Assembly (NCBI GenBank): GCA_964393035.1
Contig: CAYMRX010000001.1
Coordinates: 601,966-665,965, forward strand
DNA from: Tabrizicola_A sp964393035
GTDB taxonomy: Bacteria; Pseudomonadota; Alphaproteobacteria; Rhodobacterales; Rhodobacteraceae
Direction of reading: 5' to 3'
Length of the DNA stretch: 64,000 nt
Shown: positions 18,617 through 30,330 of the stretch, one piece after another
Numbering within the stretch: position 1 is the stretch's first letter
How the letters are laid out: each line of letters opens with the position of its first letter
Notes under the pieces: model-generated
The model's database searches: none
What the model was told of the DNA's origin: nothing
Seen by the model: the letters and a program-made list of their open reading frames with translations, nothing else
Position numbers and translations under genes: made by a program

Positions 18617-20118
18617 GGTTTCGCCATTGCGGGCAGCGCCCAAACCTCGACCCGGCGGTTCAACCGGCGCCCGGCGGCGGTCTGATCGCAGGCCATCGGC
18701 AGCGCCTCGCCAAAGGGCTCAACGCGGGGCAGTTGCTCGGGTGGCAGGTCTGGCAGGGCGGCTTGCAGCGCGGCCAGCACCTGCGCCGCACGATCGCGCG
18801 ACAGGTCAAGGTTCTCGCCACCGGCACCAGAGCCGTCGGAGAACCCGGCCAGCACCAACGTATCGCCCGACAAGACGCCCGACGCGATCATCTTGGCCAG
18901 ATCGTTCAGCGTATCGCGGCTGGCCGGGTCAAGCTCGGTCAGGCCATCCTGAAAGCGGAAGGTATAGGACAACCGGTCGGCCCCATCCATCAGACCCACC
19001 AACCGCTTCAGATCCGCCAGCGAGGTATCCTCGCCCGCGCCTTGAATGGCATTGATCAACCGCAATCCATCCGCTGTCATCGCCTGCCGCGTCAAGCCGC
19101 GCCCCACCAGCCCCGCCTGTTCAACCGCCTCTTGCGCCGGGGGCAACGAGAGGAACTCCAGAAACTCACGCGCGGCAAGCGGCAGACGACGACGCGGGGT
19201 CAGAAAAAAGACAGGCAGCGTCAGCGGGTAATCTTCGGCTTTCACCGCCAAGGGTGTCGCTGGCAGCGCAAATCCACAACTGTCGGCAAGCCCGATCACC
19301 CGCGCCTTCCCCGTCACCGACCGCCCGGTGACCGCCAGCGCCCAAGGATCACGCGCCACAGCGGCGGCAAGTGCCTCGGGCGTGTCATGCACAACGGTTG
19401 CGGCAATGCTGCGCCCCAGCCGCCCGGCCAGCGCGCGGTTCAAATCCGCATCGTCAGACAATCCATGCAGCACCAAAGGCATGTCCGGCCCGCCGATCTC
19501 GGCCCAATTGTTCACCTCGCCCATCAGGGCGCGGGCCAGATCCGGTGTGGAAACGGAATGGATGGGATTGTCGGTCGCAGTGATCGCAACCAGAGGGTCC
19601 AGCCCGACGGTGCGATTGCCAAAGGCCGGATCACTGGCGGCCGCAAGGATCAACTCGGCACGGCCTGCGGTCAACGCGGCATGGGCCTCGGTCGGGGACA
19701 GGGGGTGAAAACTGAATTCGGCCAGAATTTTGTTGGTTGCAGGATCGGCCAGCCGGGTTGGGGCATCCGGCCCCTCCGCCGTGATCAGCCGCAGCCCCTG
19801 CGCCCGTGCAAAGCCCTGCACCAGCCCCGGCACCAAGGCCGCGCCCAAGGCCGGCGCGCCAACGATGCGGATCACCGCCTTGGGCGCAGTCAAATCGGGG
19901 CAGGCCGGGCCGTCACATATCACGCCCTGCGCATCCAGCGTCAGCAGGCCATAGGCGCTGTCGATGCGGTAAAACTCGCCGTCATAGCCCTGCAATTGGC
20001 CGGAAATCGCCAGCGCCCCATCGCGGGATGTCAGCGTGACGTCCTGCGCCACGGCAGGTTGGAAAAGGCCAGAAAAGACAAGCGCGGCAAGAAAAACCCC
20101 GCGCACCGGGAACGTCAT
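18613..20118 (-). CDS. Periplasmic substrate-binding (PstS-like) protein fused to OmpA domain
   Basis: The protein has 501 residues. A signal peptide (ALVFSGLFQPAVAQD, cleavage near residue 25) is followed by a periplasmic binding-protein fold resembling PstS-type phosphate binders (about 80-340; NWAEIGGPDMPLVLHGL, WALAVTGRSVTGKARVIGLA). The C-terminal OmpA-like peptidoglycan-binding domain (about 380-495) contains LVLAGFSDGSGAGGENLDLS and NRRVEVW. It would be an exported protein anchored to murein with a ligand-sensing domain. No phosphate transporter genes are adjacent. It shares a minus-strand unit with the 20136-21104 gene. Ligand unknown. Confidence 0.82.
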
Positions 20119-20135
20119 GAAAAAGGCCTGATCTG

Positions 20136-21104
20136 TTAATTTGCGGCGGCCATATTCAGGTCAAGCACAAGATTATTCAACACCAGATAATCGCCTTTGG
20201 CCGCACATTCCGGCATGGCCACTGTCAGGTCGGTGACAAAGACGCGCCCGCCCGCGCTGTTCAGGGTTTCGGCAATCAACTCGCGTGCGCAGGTCTTGTC
20301 CGTCACCGTGGCTTCGACCACAATCTCGGCTTTGACGGCGGGGGCTGCCGGAAAGGTATAGACCTCGGCCAGCAGCGGGTTTTCGGTGGTGGCCTCACCC
20401 AGAAGTGTCAGGAACCCCGTCGGGGCGCGCTGCCCGGCGGTGGGGTGATGTGGGTCTACGGCGGAGATATGACCCGGTTCGCCATAGGTCGCACCATTTT
20501 CAAAGGCATGGATCTGGAAGGTGTCGTCAGCCTGCCATTGCAGTCCAAAGCGGCGCAGCGCCACAAGATCGGGAACCGCAATCTCTGCCCGGCTTCTGCT
20601 GCCATCGGCAAAAGCAACCTCGACAAGGGCCGGGGTTTCCATGGCGGGAAGGGTGGTGAACAGGGCCCCCGTCGCCGTGGTTTTACCCGTCACGGCCAAC
20701 CCGCCCTGATGCAGCACAACACGCTGGTTCGGATGACAAGGGGCAAGCAGCGTCAGGCCGATCATCGCGTTCGGCTCGACCATCAGATCAAGCGAAATGT
20801 CGCAGGACATGGCCGGCGCAGCAGGCGGGGCTTTCGTGACCGGTGCAGGTTCGCGCAACAAAGCACTGCCTGCATCCGCCATCAGGACGGTTTCAGGCAT
20901 CACGACTTTTTGCATGGGGTGCGCCGCAGCAGCAGCCATGGGACCGGCAGCAATGGGTTCCACCTTGACCGGCTTTTGGAGAAGTTCCGCCGATGCTACT
21001 GGTTTCGGCGCGGGCTTGTTGCCCATGTTTTGCACCAGATGTCCAGCGGCCAAGGCCACAGCCAAAACCGCGATACCGCGGGCCGCCCTGTGCTTCATGT
21101 CCAT
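20136..21104 (-). CDS. Uncharacterised anchored or secreted protein downstream of secA
   Basis: The protein has about 322 residues. An N-terminal hydrophobic segment (ARGIAVLAVALAAGHLVQ) could be a signal anchor. A Pro/Ala/Val-rich linker (about 30-95) precedes a beta-rich domain with MSCDISLDLMVEPNAMIGLT and two further cysteines (APCHPN, DKTCAREL). The start is placed at an ATG near 21104 because GGGGG lies a few bases upstream; an ATG two codons later is equally possible. Homologues in Rhodobacteraceae are sometimes labelled translocase, apparently from proximity to secA rather than from any motif. It precedes the PBP-OmpA gene by 17 bases. Function unknown. Confidence 0.7.
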   Translation of the reverse strand: MDMKHRAARGIAVLAVALAAGHLVQNMGNKPAPKPVASAELLQKPVKVEPIAAGPMAAAAAHPMQKVVMPETVLMADAGSALLREPAPVTKAPPAAPAMSCDISLDLMVEPNAMIGLTLLAPCHPNQRVVLHQGGLAVTGKTTATGALFTTLPAMETPALVEVAFADGSRSRAEIAVPDLVALRRFGLQWQADDTFQIHAFENGATYGEPGHISAVDPHHPTAGQRAPTGFLTLLGEATTENPLLAEVYTFPAAPAVKAEIVVEATVTDKTCARELIAETLNSAGGRVFVTDLTVAMPECAAKGDYLVLNNLVLDLNMAAAN

Positions 21105-21200
21105 GTCAGCCCCCAAACAGGCAGTTGCCTAGGCCAACAACCTGTTCGGGAATCCGGGCCATTACGTGGCAAAAACGAGGAATGTTTCCGAAGCCACAGC

Positions 21201-21226
21201 AAAAGGGGGCAGCCGAAGCTGCCCCC
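21201..21226 (-). terminator. Intrinsic terminator of secA
   Basis: On the minus strand a 9-bp stem GGGGGCAGC/GCTGCCCCC with a stable TTCG tetraloop (21226-21205) is followed by TTTT (21204-21201). It begins 8 bases after the secA stop codon. Confidence 0.8.
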
Positions 21227-21233
21227 GGACGTG

Positions 21234-23957
<2,724 letters not shown>

Positions 23958-24076
23958 GTTTTCTCCGACTGGTCCGTTCTTGACAGGATCGTGTGAGGCT
24001 CTGGCCTTGCCCGCCCCTTCGGCCTTCCCTAGAAGGGCGTTGAAGGCCGGGCGGCCCCGTCGCACGCGACTGTCGC

Positions 24077-24105
24077 GATGTAAGGGGTAGGGCCGGGATA
24101 GTCAA
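24077..24105 (-). promoter_or_regulatory. Sigma-70 type promoter of secA
   Basis: On the minus strand TTGACT (24105-24100) is followed after 17 bases by TACATC (24082-24077). The start site would lie near 24070, leaving a leader of about 115 bases before the secA ATG at 23957. The leader is long enough for regulation, but no secM-like peptide or known element was recognised in it. Confidence 0.6.
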
Positions 24106-24143
24106 CGTCGCGCAGGCGCGCGGCACGATCAGGAGTAAGTGAG

Positions 24144-24995
24144 ATGGCAAAAGCGATGCGTTTTCTGGCGGGGGCGGTGCTGTCCGCAGGTTTGGCGCTG
24201 CCGGTTTTGGCAGAAGATGCGCCGACAGCGGCGACCGTCGTTGCCACGGTGAACGGCGTGGAAATCACGCTGGGCCACATGATCGTCGCCCGCGAGACGC
24301 TGCCAGAGCAGTATAAAGCCCTGCCGCCGGATGTGCTGTTCAAGGGAATTCTCGACCAGTTGGTGCAGCAGACCGCGCTGGACCAGTCGATGGAGGGCAA
24401 ACTGACCCGCCGCGATACGCTGCAACTGGAAAACGACCAGCGCGGCTACGTGTCGTCGCGGGCGCTGGAAGGCGTCGTCTTGGGCGCTGTGACGGACGAG
24501 GCGTTGCAAGCCGCCTATGACGCGAAGTTCAAGGATGCAAAGCCGCAAACCGAATACAGCGCCGCGCATATTCTGGTTGCCGATGAGGCGAAGGCCAAGG
24601 AGTTGCTGGCCCAGTTGGAAGGCGGCGCTGATTTCGCCGAAATCGCCAAGGCCAATTCCACCGACACGGGTTCGGGCGCCAATGGCGGGGATCTGGGGTG
24701 GTTCGGTCTGGGCATGATGGTGAAACCGTTCGAAGAAGCCGTTGTCGCCGCCACGCCGGGCAAGATCGTGGGGCCGGTGAAAACCGATTTCGGCTATCAC
24801 CTGATCCTGGTGAAAGAGACCCGCCTTGCGGCGCAGCCGACGCTGGATGATCTGCGCGACGAGCTGGCGGCCGAGATTGAGCAAAAGGCAATCGAGGCGC
24901 ATGTGCAGTCGATCACCGAAGCGGCCACGGTCGAAAAGCCCGGCGAGGGCATTGACCCGGCGCTGCTGAGCGATCTTACTCTGCTCGACAAATAA
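24144..24995 (+). CDS. PpiC-type peptidylprolyl isomerase (parvulin), exported
   Basis: This 283-residue protein has a signal peptide (MRFLAGAVLSAGLALPVLAE, cleavage near residue 23). A SurA-like N-terminal segment is followed by a parvulin domain (about 133-230) with YSAAHILVADEAKAKELLAQ, GGDLGWFGLGMMVKPFEEAV and VKTDFGYHLILV. Such proteins speed proline isomerisation in periplasmic and outer-membrane protein folding. The neighbouring, divergent secA supplies its likely clients. An AGGAG ribosome site lies before the ATG. argJ follows after 21 bases. Confidence 0.9.
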   Translation: MAKAMRFLAGAVLSAGLALPVLAEDAPTAATVVATVNGVEITLGHMIVARETLPEQYKALPPDVLFKGILDQLVQQTALDQSMEGKLTRRDTLQLENDQRGYVSSRALEGVVLGAVTDEALQAAYDAKFKDAKPQTEYSAAHILVADEAKAKELLAQLEGGADFAEIAKANSTDTGSGANGGDLGWFGLGMMVKPFEEAVVAATPGKIVGPVKTDFGYHLILVKETRLAAQPTLDDLRDELAAEIEQKAIEAHVQSITEAATVEKPGEGIDPALLSDLTLLDK

Positions 24996-25016
24996 GCGGG
25001 AAAAGGGGGGCAAGCG

Positions 25017-26351
25017 ATGGGCAAGAAAGACTGGAAAGCCAAGGCCAAAGCGTTGAAAGCCAAGCTGAAGGCGCTGGGTGGGGCGGTCACCGACGCTCCC
25101 GCAAAGCTGGCCAAGGCGGCCAAGCCCGTGTCGCCGCTTGCCCCCGCCAGCTTCCCTACCTTGCCCGTCATCAAGGGGGCAGAGTTTGCTGCCATCGGCG
25201 CAGGGATAAAGTATCAAAACCGCAAGGATGTGATGCTGGTGCGTCTTGCCCCCGGCACCGCCATGGCGGGGGTCTTTACCCGCTCCACCACCCGTTCCGG
25301 ATGCGTGCGCGATTGCCAGACCAAACTGGCAACCAAAGTTGCCGATGGCGCGGGGGCGGCGATCATCGTGAACTCGGGCAACTCGAATGCCTTCACCGGC
25401 GCGATCGGCGCCTTGGCCGTGGCCGCCGTGACCGGTGCCGTGGCCAAGGCGCTGGCCATGCCCGCCAGCCGGGTCTTCTCCTCCTCGACCGGGGTGATCG
25501 GCGAGCCTTTGCCCTTTGAAAAGATTACCGCCGTCATCGACGCCCTGTCTGCGGAACTGTCCGAGGCAGCCATTCAGGGCGCCGCCGAGGCGATCATGAC
25601 CACCGACACCTTCCCCAAGGGGGCGGCGGCCGTGGTGCAGGGCGATGGTGGGCCGATCCACATTTCCGGTATCGCAAAAGGCTCGGGCATGATTGCGCCG
25701 GATATGGCGACGATGCTGGTCTATATCTTCACCGACGCGAAAATCTCTGCGGCCAACCTGCAAAAGATGATCTCGCGCAACGTGGATGCCACGTTCAACT
25801 CGATCACCGTTGACAGCGACACCTCCACTTCCGACACCTTGCTGATTGCCGCCACCGGCCAGTCCGATGCGGCAGAGGTCAAAGGCCCGGTTGCAAAGGC
25901 TTTTGAAGCGGCGCTGCATGGCGTGATGAAGAACCTTGCGCATCAGGTGGTGCGCGATGGGGAAGGCGCCACGAAATTCGTCGAGGTGCGGGTGACGGGC
26001 GCTGCCAGCGATGCCGACGCCCACAAGGCCGCACTGGCGATTGCCAATTCGCCCTTGGTCAAAACCGCCGTGGCCGGGCAAGACCCGAACTGGGGCCGTA
26101 TCGTGGCTGCCATCGGCAAATCCGGGGCCGAGGCGGACCGTGACCGTCTGACAATCAAATTCGGGGATATTCTGGTGGCCGAAAAAGGCTGGCGGAACCC
26201 GGATTACAAGGAAGAAGATGGGGCGGCCTATATGCTGAACCCGGAGCTTTTGATTCATGTCGACATGGGCCTTGGCAAAGCGGTGCGGTCGGTCTGGACC
26301 TGCGATCTGACCAACCGCTACATCGAGATCAACGCCGATTACCGCTCGTGA
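25017..26351 (+). CDS. argJ: Bifunctional glutamate N-acetyltransferase/N-acetylglutamate synthase
   Basis: ArgJ (444 residues) transfers acetyl from N-acetylornithine to glutamate, the cyclic arginine route, and can make N-acetylglutamate. The precursor self-cleaves before the nucleophilic Thr in MATML (in GSGMIAPDMATMLVYIFTDA). NSGNSNAFTG and NIGDSDxST-like VDSDTSTSDT are also seen. It carries an extra N-terminal stretch of about 37 residues, Lys/Ala-rich (KAKAKALKAKLKALGG), that usual ArgJ proteins lack. A strong GGGGGG site before the ATG at 25017 supports the long form, though an in-frame GTG at 25128 could give a standard-length protein. Its stop overlaps the Nudix gene by 4 bases. Confidence 0.95.
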   Translation: MGKKDWKAKAKALKAKLKALGGAVTDAPAKLAKAAKPVSPLAPASFPTLPVIKGAEFAAIGAGIKYQNRKDVMLVRLAPGTAMAGVFTRSTTRSGCVRDCQTKLATKVADGAGAAIIVNSGNSNAFTGAIGALAVAAVTGAVAKALAMPASRVFSSSTGVIGEPLPFEKITAVIDALSAELSEAAIQGAAEAIMTTDTFPKGAAAVVQGDGGPIHISGIAKGSGMIAPDMATMLVYIFTDAKISAANLQKMISRNVDATFNSITVDSDTSTSDTLLIAATGQSDAAEVKGPVAKAFEAALHGVMKNLAHQVVRDGEGATKFVEVRVTGAASDADAHKAALAIANSPLVKTAVAGQDPNWGRIVAAIGKSGAEADRDRLTIKFGDILVAEKGWRNPDYKEEDGAAYMLNPELLIHVDMGLGKAVRSVWTCDLTNRYIEINADYRS

Positions 26352-26746
26352 AGATCGTCCTCGTCTCCGCCGTCGCCCTGATCGACCCCGACGGCCGCGT
26401 GCTTTTGGCACAGCGGCCCGAGGACAAATCTCTGGCAGGACTTTGGGAATTTCCCGGCGGCAAGGTGGAACTTGGGGAAAGCCCCGAGGTGGCGCTGATC
26501 CGCGAGTTGCGCGAAGAACTGGGGATTGAGACAAAGGCCAGTTGCCTTGCCCCGCTGACCTTCGCCAGCCACTCCTATGACGACTTCCATCTGCTGATGC
26601 CGTTGTTCGCGTGCCGCCGCTGGGAAGGCGTGCCAACCGGGCGCGAGGGGCAAACCCTTGCATGGGTGCGCCCCGAACGCCTGCGCGATTACCCGATGCC
26701 ACCCGCCGATCTGCCCTTGATTCCGATTCTGCGTGACTGGCTGTGA
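26348..26746 (+). CDS. mutT: Nudix hydrolase, MutT/8-oxo-dGTP diphosphatase type
   Basis: This 132-residue Nudix protein hydrolyses nucleoside triphosphate derivatives such as 8-oxo-dGTP, cleansing the nucleotide pool. The Nudix box is complete: GGKVELGESPEVALIRELRE continuing into ELGI. The N-terminus has VALIDPDGRVLLAQRPEDKS and FPGGK. The GTG start at 26348 overlaps the argJ TGA (GTGA), indicating coupled translation with argJ. The length fits MutT proper; related (d)CTP diphosphatases cannot be excluded. Confidence 0.9.
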   Translation: MKIVLVSAVALIDPDGRVLLAQRPEDKSLAGLWEFPGGKVELGESPEVALIRELREELGIETKASCLAPLTFASHSYDDFHLLMPLFACRRWEGVPTGREGQTLAWVRPERLRDYPMPPADLPLIPILRDWL

Positions 26747-26851
26747 ACTTTAGATCATCCCTGTCGCGCCATGATTATCTTTAGAATGGTCGCGCTTTGC
26801 GCGAATCGGTCCTAGAACCGACCTAACAGTGGCTGGCAAGGAAATCAGCAC

Positions 26852-26992
26852 ATGCTGCGCACCATCACCATAGGAAGCTGCGTTTCCGTTCAGGGACTTT
26901 TCGTCGGCCACATGCCCGACGGCAAGATCATGATCAAGGTCGATGACAAAACCTTTGTCGGCACGCCAGTGCAGACATCTCAAGCGGCGTAA
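26852..26992 (+). CDS. Small conserved protein of 46 residues
   Basis: An ATG at 26852 preceded by AAGGAAA at 7-8 bases spacing opens a 46-codon frame ending in TAA at 26990-26992. The peptide starts MLRTITIGSCVSVQGLFVGH and continues with DGKIMIKVDDKTFVGTPV, a compact beta-strand pattern without a membrane segment. The frame is followed at once by the shared terminator at 27014-27040, and similar short proteins are familiar from Rhodobacteraceae. Function unknown. A short inverted repeat TCGGT/ACCGA (26806-26822) lies upstream and may be regulatory. Confidence 0.68.
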   Translation: MLRTITIGSCVSVQGLFVGHMPDGKIMIKVDDKTFVGTPVQTSQAA

Positions 26993-27013
26993 TTACCATC
27001 GAGCAGAATGAAA

Positions 27014-27047
27014 AAGGCCGGGGCTATGCACCCCGGCCTTATTACTT
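27014..27047. terminator. Bidirectional terminator between the small gene and infB
   Basis: AAGGCCGGGG (27014-27023) and CCCCGGCCTT (27031-27040) form a 10-bp stem with a 7-base loop. A T-rich tail ATTACTTTT follows on the plus strand and a run of five Ts on the minus strand. It can end both the plus-strand small gene and the minus-strand infB operon. Confidence 0.85.
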
Positions 27048-27062
27048 TTCTGCCTGTGAGGA

Positions 27063-29666
27063 TCAGTCCAGCGTCCGCTGGACTTCCTCGCGCTCGAAGA
27101 TTTCGATGACATCGCCTGCGCGAATGTCTTCGTAACGCTCGAATGCCATACCGCATTCCTGACCCGAGATGACTTCCTTCACCTCGTCCTTGAAGCGCTT
27201 CAGCGTCTTCAGCGTGCCTTCGTGGATCACCACGTTGTCGCGCAACAGGCGAACGCCAGCCGAACGGCGGGCAACGCCTTCGGTGACCAAGCAACCGGCA
27301 ACCATGCCGACGCCGGTAACCTTGAAGACCTCTTTGATCTGCGCATAGCCGATGAAATGCTCGCGCACTTCGGCCTTCAAGAGGCCCGAGGCGGCTTTCT
27401 TGATGTCATCCACCAGATCATAGATGATCGAGTAGTAGCGGATCTCGACACCCTTCTGGTGGGCGCTGTTGCGGGCCGAGGCGTTGGCACGCACGTTGAA
27501 GCCGATGATCGGGCATTTGCTGGCTTCGGCCAGCGAGACATCCGTATCGGTGATCGCGCCGACGCCCGAAGACAGCACGCGCACGCGCACCTCCTCGTTG
27601 CCAACCTTTTCCAAGGCTTGCACGATGGCTTCGGCGGAACCCTGCACGTCGGCCTTCACCAGAACCGGCAATTCGGCCACATCCTGATCTGCCTTGGCCT
27701 TGGCCATCAACTGTTCCAGCGTGGTTGCAGCCCCGGCAGCGGCGCGCTTGTCCTTCGCGGCCTTGATCCGGTAATCGGCAATCTCGCGGGCCTGCGCTTC
27801 GGTTTCCACCACGTTCAGCGTATCACCCGCCGAAGGCGTGCCCGACAGGCCCAACACTTCAACCGGAACCGACGGACCGGCTTCGGCAATCGTCTCACCC
27901 TTGGAGTTGATAAGGGCGCGCACCTTGCCCCACTGCTCGCCGACAACGAAGATATCGCCTTTGCGCAGGGTGCCGTTCTGCACCAGAACGGTGGCAACCG
28001 GGCCGCGGCCCACATCCAGCTTGGCCTCGATCACGGCGCCAGCGGCAGAGCGGTTCGGGTTGGCGCGCAGTTCCAGGATTTCGGCCTGAAGCCCGATCGC
28101 TTCCAGCAAGTTGTCCAGACCCATGCCGGTTTTCGCCGACACTTCCACATCCTGCACATCGCCCGACATCGCTTCGACCACGATTTCGTGCTGCAACAGA
28201 TCGGTCCGCACCTTGGTCGCATCGGCGCCGTGCTTGTCCATCTTGTTGATGGCCACGATCAGCGGCACCTTGGCGGCCTTGGCATGGGCAATCGCCTCAA
28301 CCGTCTGCGGCATGACGGCATCGTCGGCCGCCACAACCAGCACCACGATATCGGTGACATTGGCGCCGCGGGCCCGCATCGAGGTAAAGGCCGCGTGACC
28401 GGGGGTATCGAGGAAGGTCAGAATCTGACCACGCTCGGTTTTCACCTGATAGGCGCCGATGTGCTGGGTGATGCCACCGGCTTCGCCAGAAACCACGTTG
28501 GCCTTGCGGATCGCGTCCAGAAGCGAGGTTTTACCGTGGTCAACGTGGCCCATGATCGTGACGATCGGCGGGCGGGTGACCAGATCAACGTCGGCATCCT
28601 TGACGGTTTCAATCGCCTGTTCCACGTCGGAATCCGACACACGGACGGCCTTGTGGCCGAATTCCTCGATCACCAGTTCTGCGGTATCGGCGTCGATGGC
28701 CTGGTTCATCGTGACCATCATGCCCATCTTCATGAGCGTCTTGACCACATCTGCCGCGCGTTCCGCCATGCGGTTCGCCAGTTCCGAAACCACGATGGTT
28801 TCCGGCAACTGCACATCGCGGAACTGCTTTTCAGGCTTGTTGCCAAAGCCCATCGCCTTGTTGCGGGCCTTTTCCTGCTTGCGCTTCATGGCGGCAAGGC
28901 TGCGCGTGCGCCCGCCTTCGCCATCCAGTGCCGAGGACAGGGTCAGCTTGCCAGCGCGGCGACCTTCGTCGCCCTTGGCCTTGGCGTTGCGTTCCCGTTC
29001 TTCGCGTTCGCGGTCCGTCTTGCGCGGCGTCGGCAGACCGGGCTTCGACGAGGCCGGGCCACGTTCATCTGCGCCACCAGCAGCCGGAGACGCGGCGGGC
29101 GCATTGCGGCCGGCACGCGCAGGAGCGGCCGCTTCGGCGGCAGGGGCCGCGGGCGCTGCGGGCTTGCGGCGCTGGGTGCCCAGAATATCCGCCTTACGCT
29201 GTTCGGCGCGCGCCGTGGCTTCGGCAATCGCAGCCTGCTTGGCGCGATCTTCTTCCTCGGCCTTGGCACGCAGAGCAGCCTCGCGGGCGCGATCTTCGCG
29301 CTCCTTGGCCTCGATCTCCTCGCGGCGACGCTGGCGTTCTTCCTCGCGGGCGCGTTCTTCTTCGGCGCGCTTGGCGGCATCTTCCTGCTCACGCGCCTTG
29401 GCGGCGCGCAGCGCGGTCAGACGACGCTCCATCTCGGCATCGGAAATCCCGGCGGGGCGTTTCGACGGATCGCCAAGATTCGGGCTGGACGAAGCCGCGC
29501 CACCGCCAGCGGCGGCGGGTTTGCCCGGCGTCGGCACCACAACGCGTTTGCGTTTGGTTTCAACCACAACAGCATGCGTCCGGCCATGGGAGAAGCTTTG
29601 CTTCACCGAACCGGAACGAGGTGTGCCACCCAAGCCGAGGGGTTTCTTGCCGTCAGTATCGCTCAT
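27063..29666 (-). CDS. infB: Translation initiation factor IF-2
   Basis: IF-2 (867 residues) delivers fMet-tRNA to the 30S subunit and promotes subunit joining. The G domain begins at 373 with GHVDHGKTSLLDAI, then DTPGHAAF and NKMD. C-terminal domains follow with GVARRSAGVRLLRDN and ending EREEVQRTLD. The N-terminal region has a charged, coiled-coil-like Glu/Arg/Ala stretch (about 75-160) and an Ala/Pro-rich linker, as in alphaproteobacterial IF-2. It is the last gene of the rimP-nusA-ylxR-infB operon and ends at the bidirectional terminator. Confidence 0.97.
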   Translation of the reverse strand: MSDTDGKKPLGLGGTPRSGSVKQSFSHGRTHAVVVETKRKRVVVPTPGKPAAAGGGAASSSPNLGDPSKRPAGISDAEMERRLTALRAAKAREQEDAAKRAEEERAREEERQRRREEIEAKEREDRAREAALRAKAEEEDRAKQAAIAEATARAEQRKADILGTQRRKPAAPAAPAAEAAAPARAGRNAPAASPAAGGADERGPASSKPGLPTPRKTDREREERERNAKAKGDEGRRAGKLTLSSALDGEGGRTRSLAAMKRKQEKARNKAMGFGNKPEKQFRDVQLPETIVVSELANRMAERAADVVKTLMKMGMMVTMNQAIDADTAELVIEEFGHKAVRVSDSDVEQAIETVKDADVDLVTRPPIVTIMGHVDHGKTSLLDAIRKANVVSGEAGGITQHIGAYQVKTERGQILTFLDTPGHAAFTSMRARGANVTDIVVLVVAADDAVMPQTVEAIAHAKAAKVPLIVAINKMDKHGADATKVRTDLLQHEIVVEAMSGDVQDVEVSAKTGMGLDNLLEAIGLQAEILELRANPNRSAAGAVIEAKLDVGRGPVATVLVQNGTLRKGDIFVVGEQWGKVRALINSKGETIAEAGPSVPVEVLGLSGTPSAGDTLNVVETEAQAREIADYRIKAAKDKRAAAGAATTLEQLMAKAKADQDVAELPVLVKADVQGSAEAIVQALEKVGNEEVRVRVLSSGVGAITDTDVSLAEASKCPIIGFNVRANASARNSAHQKGVEIRYYSIIYDLVDDIKKAASGLLKAEVREHFIGYAQIKEVFKVTGVGMVAGCLVTEGVARRSAGVRLLRDNVVIHEGTLKTLKRFKDEVKEVISGQECGMAFERYEDIRAGDVIEIFEREEVQRTLD

Positions 29667-29671
29667 GCGTC

Positions 29672-30307
29672 CTACTTATCCTTCATGGCGGTCCCACCGC
29701 CGTCCTGCTTTTCAACCTGCACCCGCAGGCCAGAAAGCCTTGCCGCTTCCTCTACAACACGCGTCGTGAGTCCACCAGCGCCAAGCGCCGCGTGTATTGC
29801 ACGTTCGCGACCGAAAGCCAAACCCATTTCCCCGGCCGTCAAAAGGCCGATGAAGCCGCCCTCGCCTTCCGGCGGGCGCAGCTTGGTCTTGCCCCGTTCC
29901 GACCCGTCCGAGGCCTGCACCAAAACCCGTGCCTTGCCACTGGCGAGCCAGTCTTTCACCTTCTCATAGCCCATCACCGCCGCATTGGCCTTGCGGCACA
30001 TGCTGATGAGATCAACCACCCGACGCGCCAGCAAAGACTCGACCAGATCGGCCAAACCGTCGGGAACCTTGACCGGCTGGCGTGCCGCCCGCGAAAACAG
30101 CCCCTTGGTGGCCGCCTTGGTGATGGCGGCCCGGTCGGCGGCAACATAGATGCCGCGTCCCGGAAGGCGGCCCAGAATGTCCGGCACCACCATCGCATCA
30201 GGCCCAATGCAGAATCGCACCAGACCCGCCTTGGGCTGGCTTTCCCCGGACACAATGCACTTGCGTTCGGGGTCGTCCTGTTCTTTTTCCCGGCCGCCGC
30301 GTGTCAC
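29672..30307 (-). CDS. YlxR-like RNA-binding protein with L7Ae-type domain
   Basis: The protein has 211 residues. The N-terminal DUF448/YlxR domain (about 10-85) shows ERKCIVSGE, LVRFCIGPDAMVVPDILGRL, PGRGIYVAADRAAI and LFSRAARQPV. An L7Ae/L30e-like domain occupies about 95-190 (ARRVVDLISMCRKANAAVMG). The family is RNA-binding and lies between nusA and infB in many bacteria. The GTG at 30307 is chosen because GGAG sits 8 bases upstream; a TTG two codons earlier is too close to that site. It lies 5 bases before infB and 23 after nusA. Confidence 0.9.
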   Translation of the reverse strand: MTRGGREKEQDDPERKCIVSGESQPKAGLVRFCIGPDAMVVPDILGRLPGRGIYVAADRAAITKAATKGLFSRAARQPVKVPDGLADLVESLLARRVVDLISMCRKANAAVMGYEKVKDWLASGKARVLVQASDGSERGKTKLRPPEGEGGFIGLLTAGEMGLAFGRERAIHAALGAGGLTTRVVEEAARLSGLRVQVEKQDGGGTAMKDK

Positions 30308-30330
30308 GGACAAAGCTCCGAGACCTGAAA

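Noticed and set aside
27222..29969. A 915-codon frame antisense to infB
   Set aside because: Same reason. IF-2 on the other strand is unambiguous.
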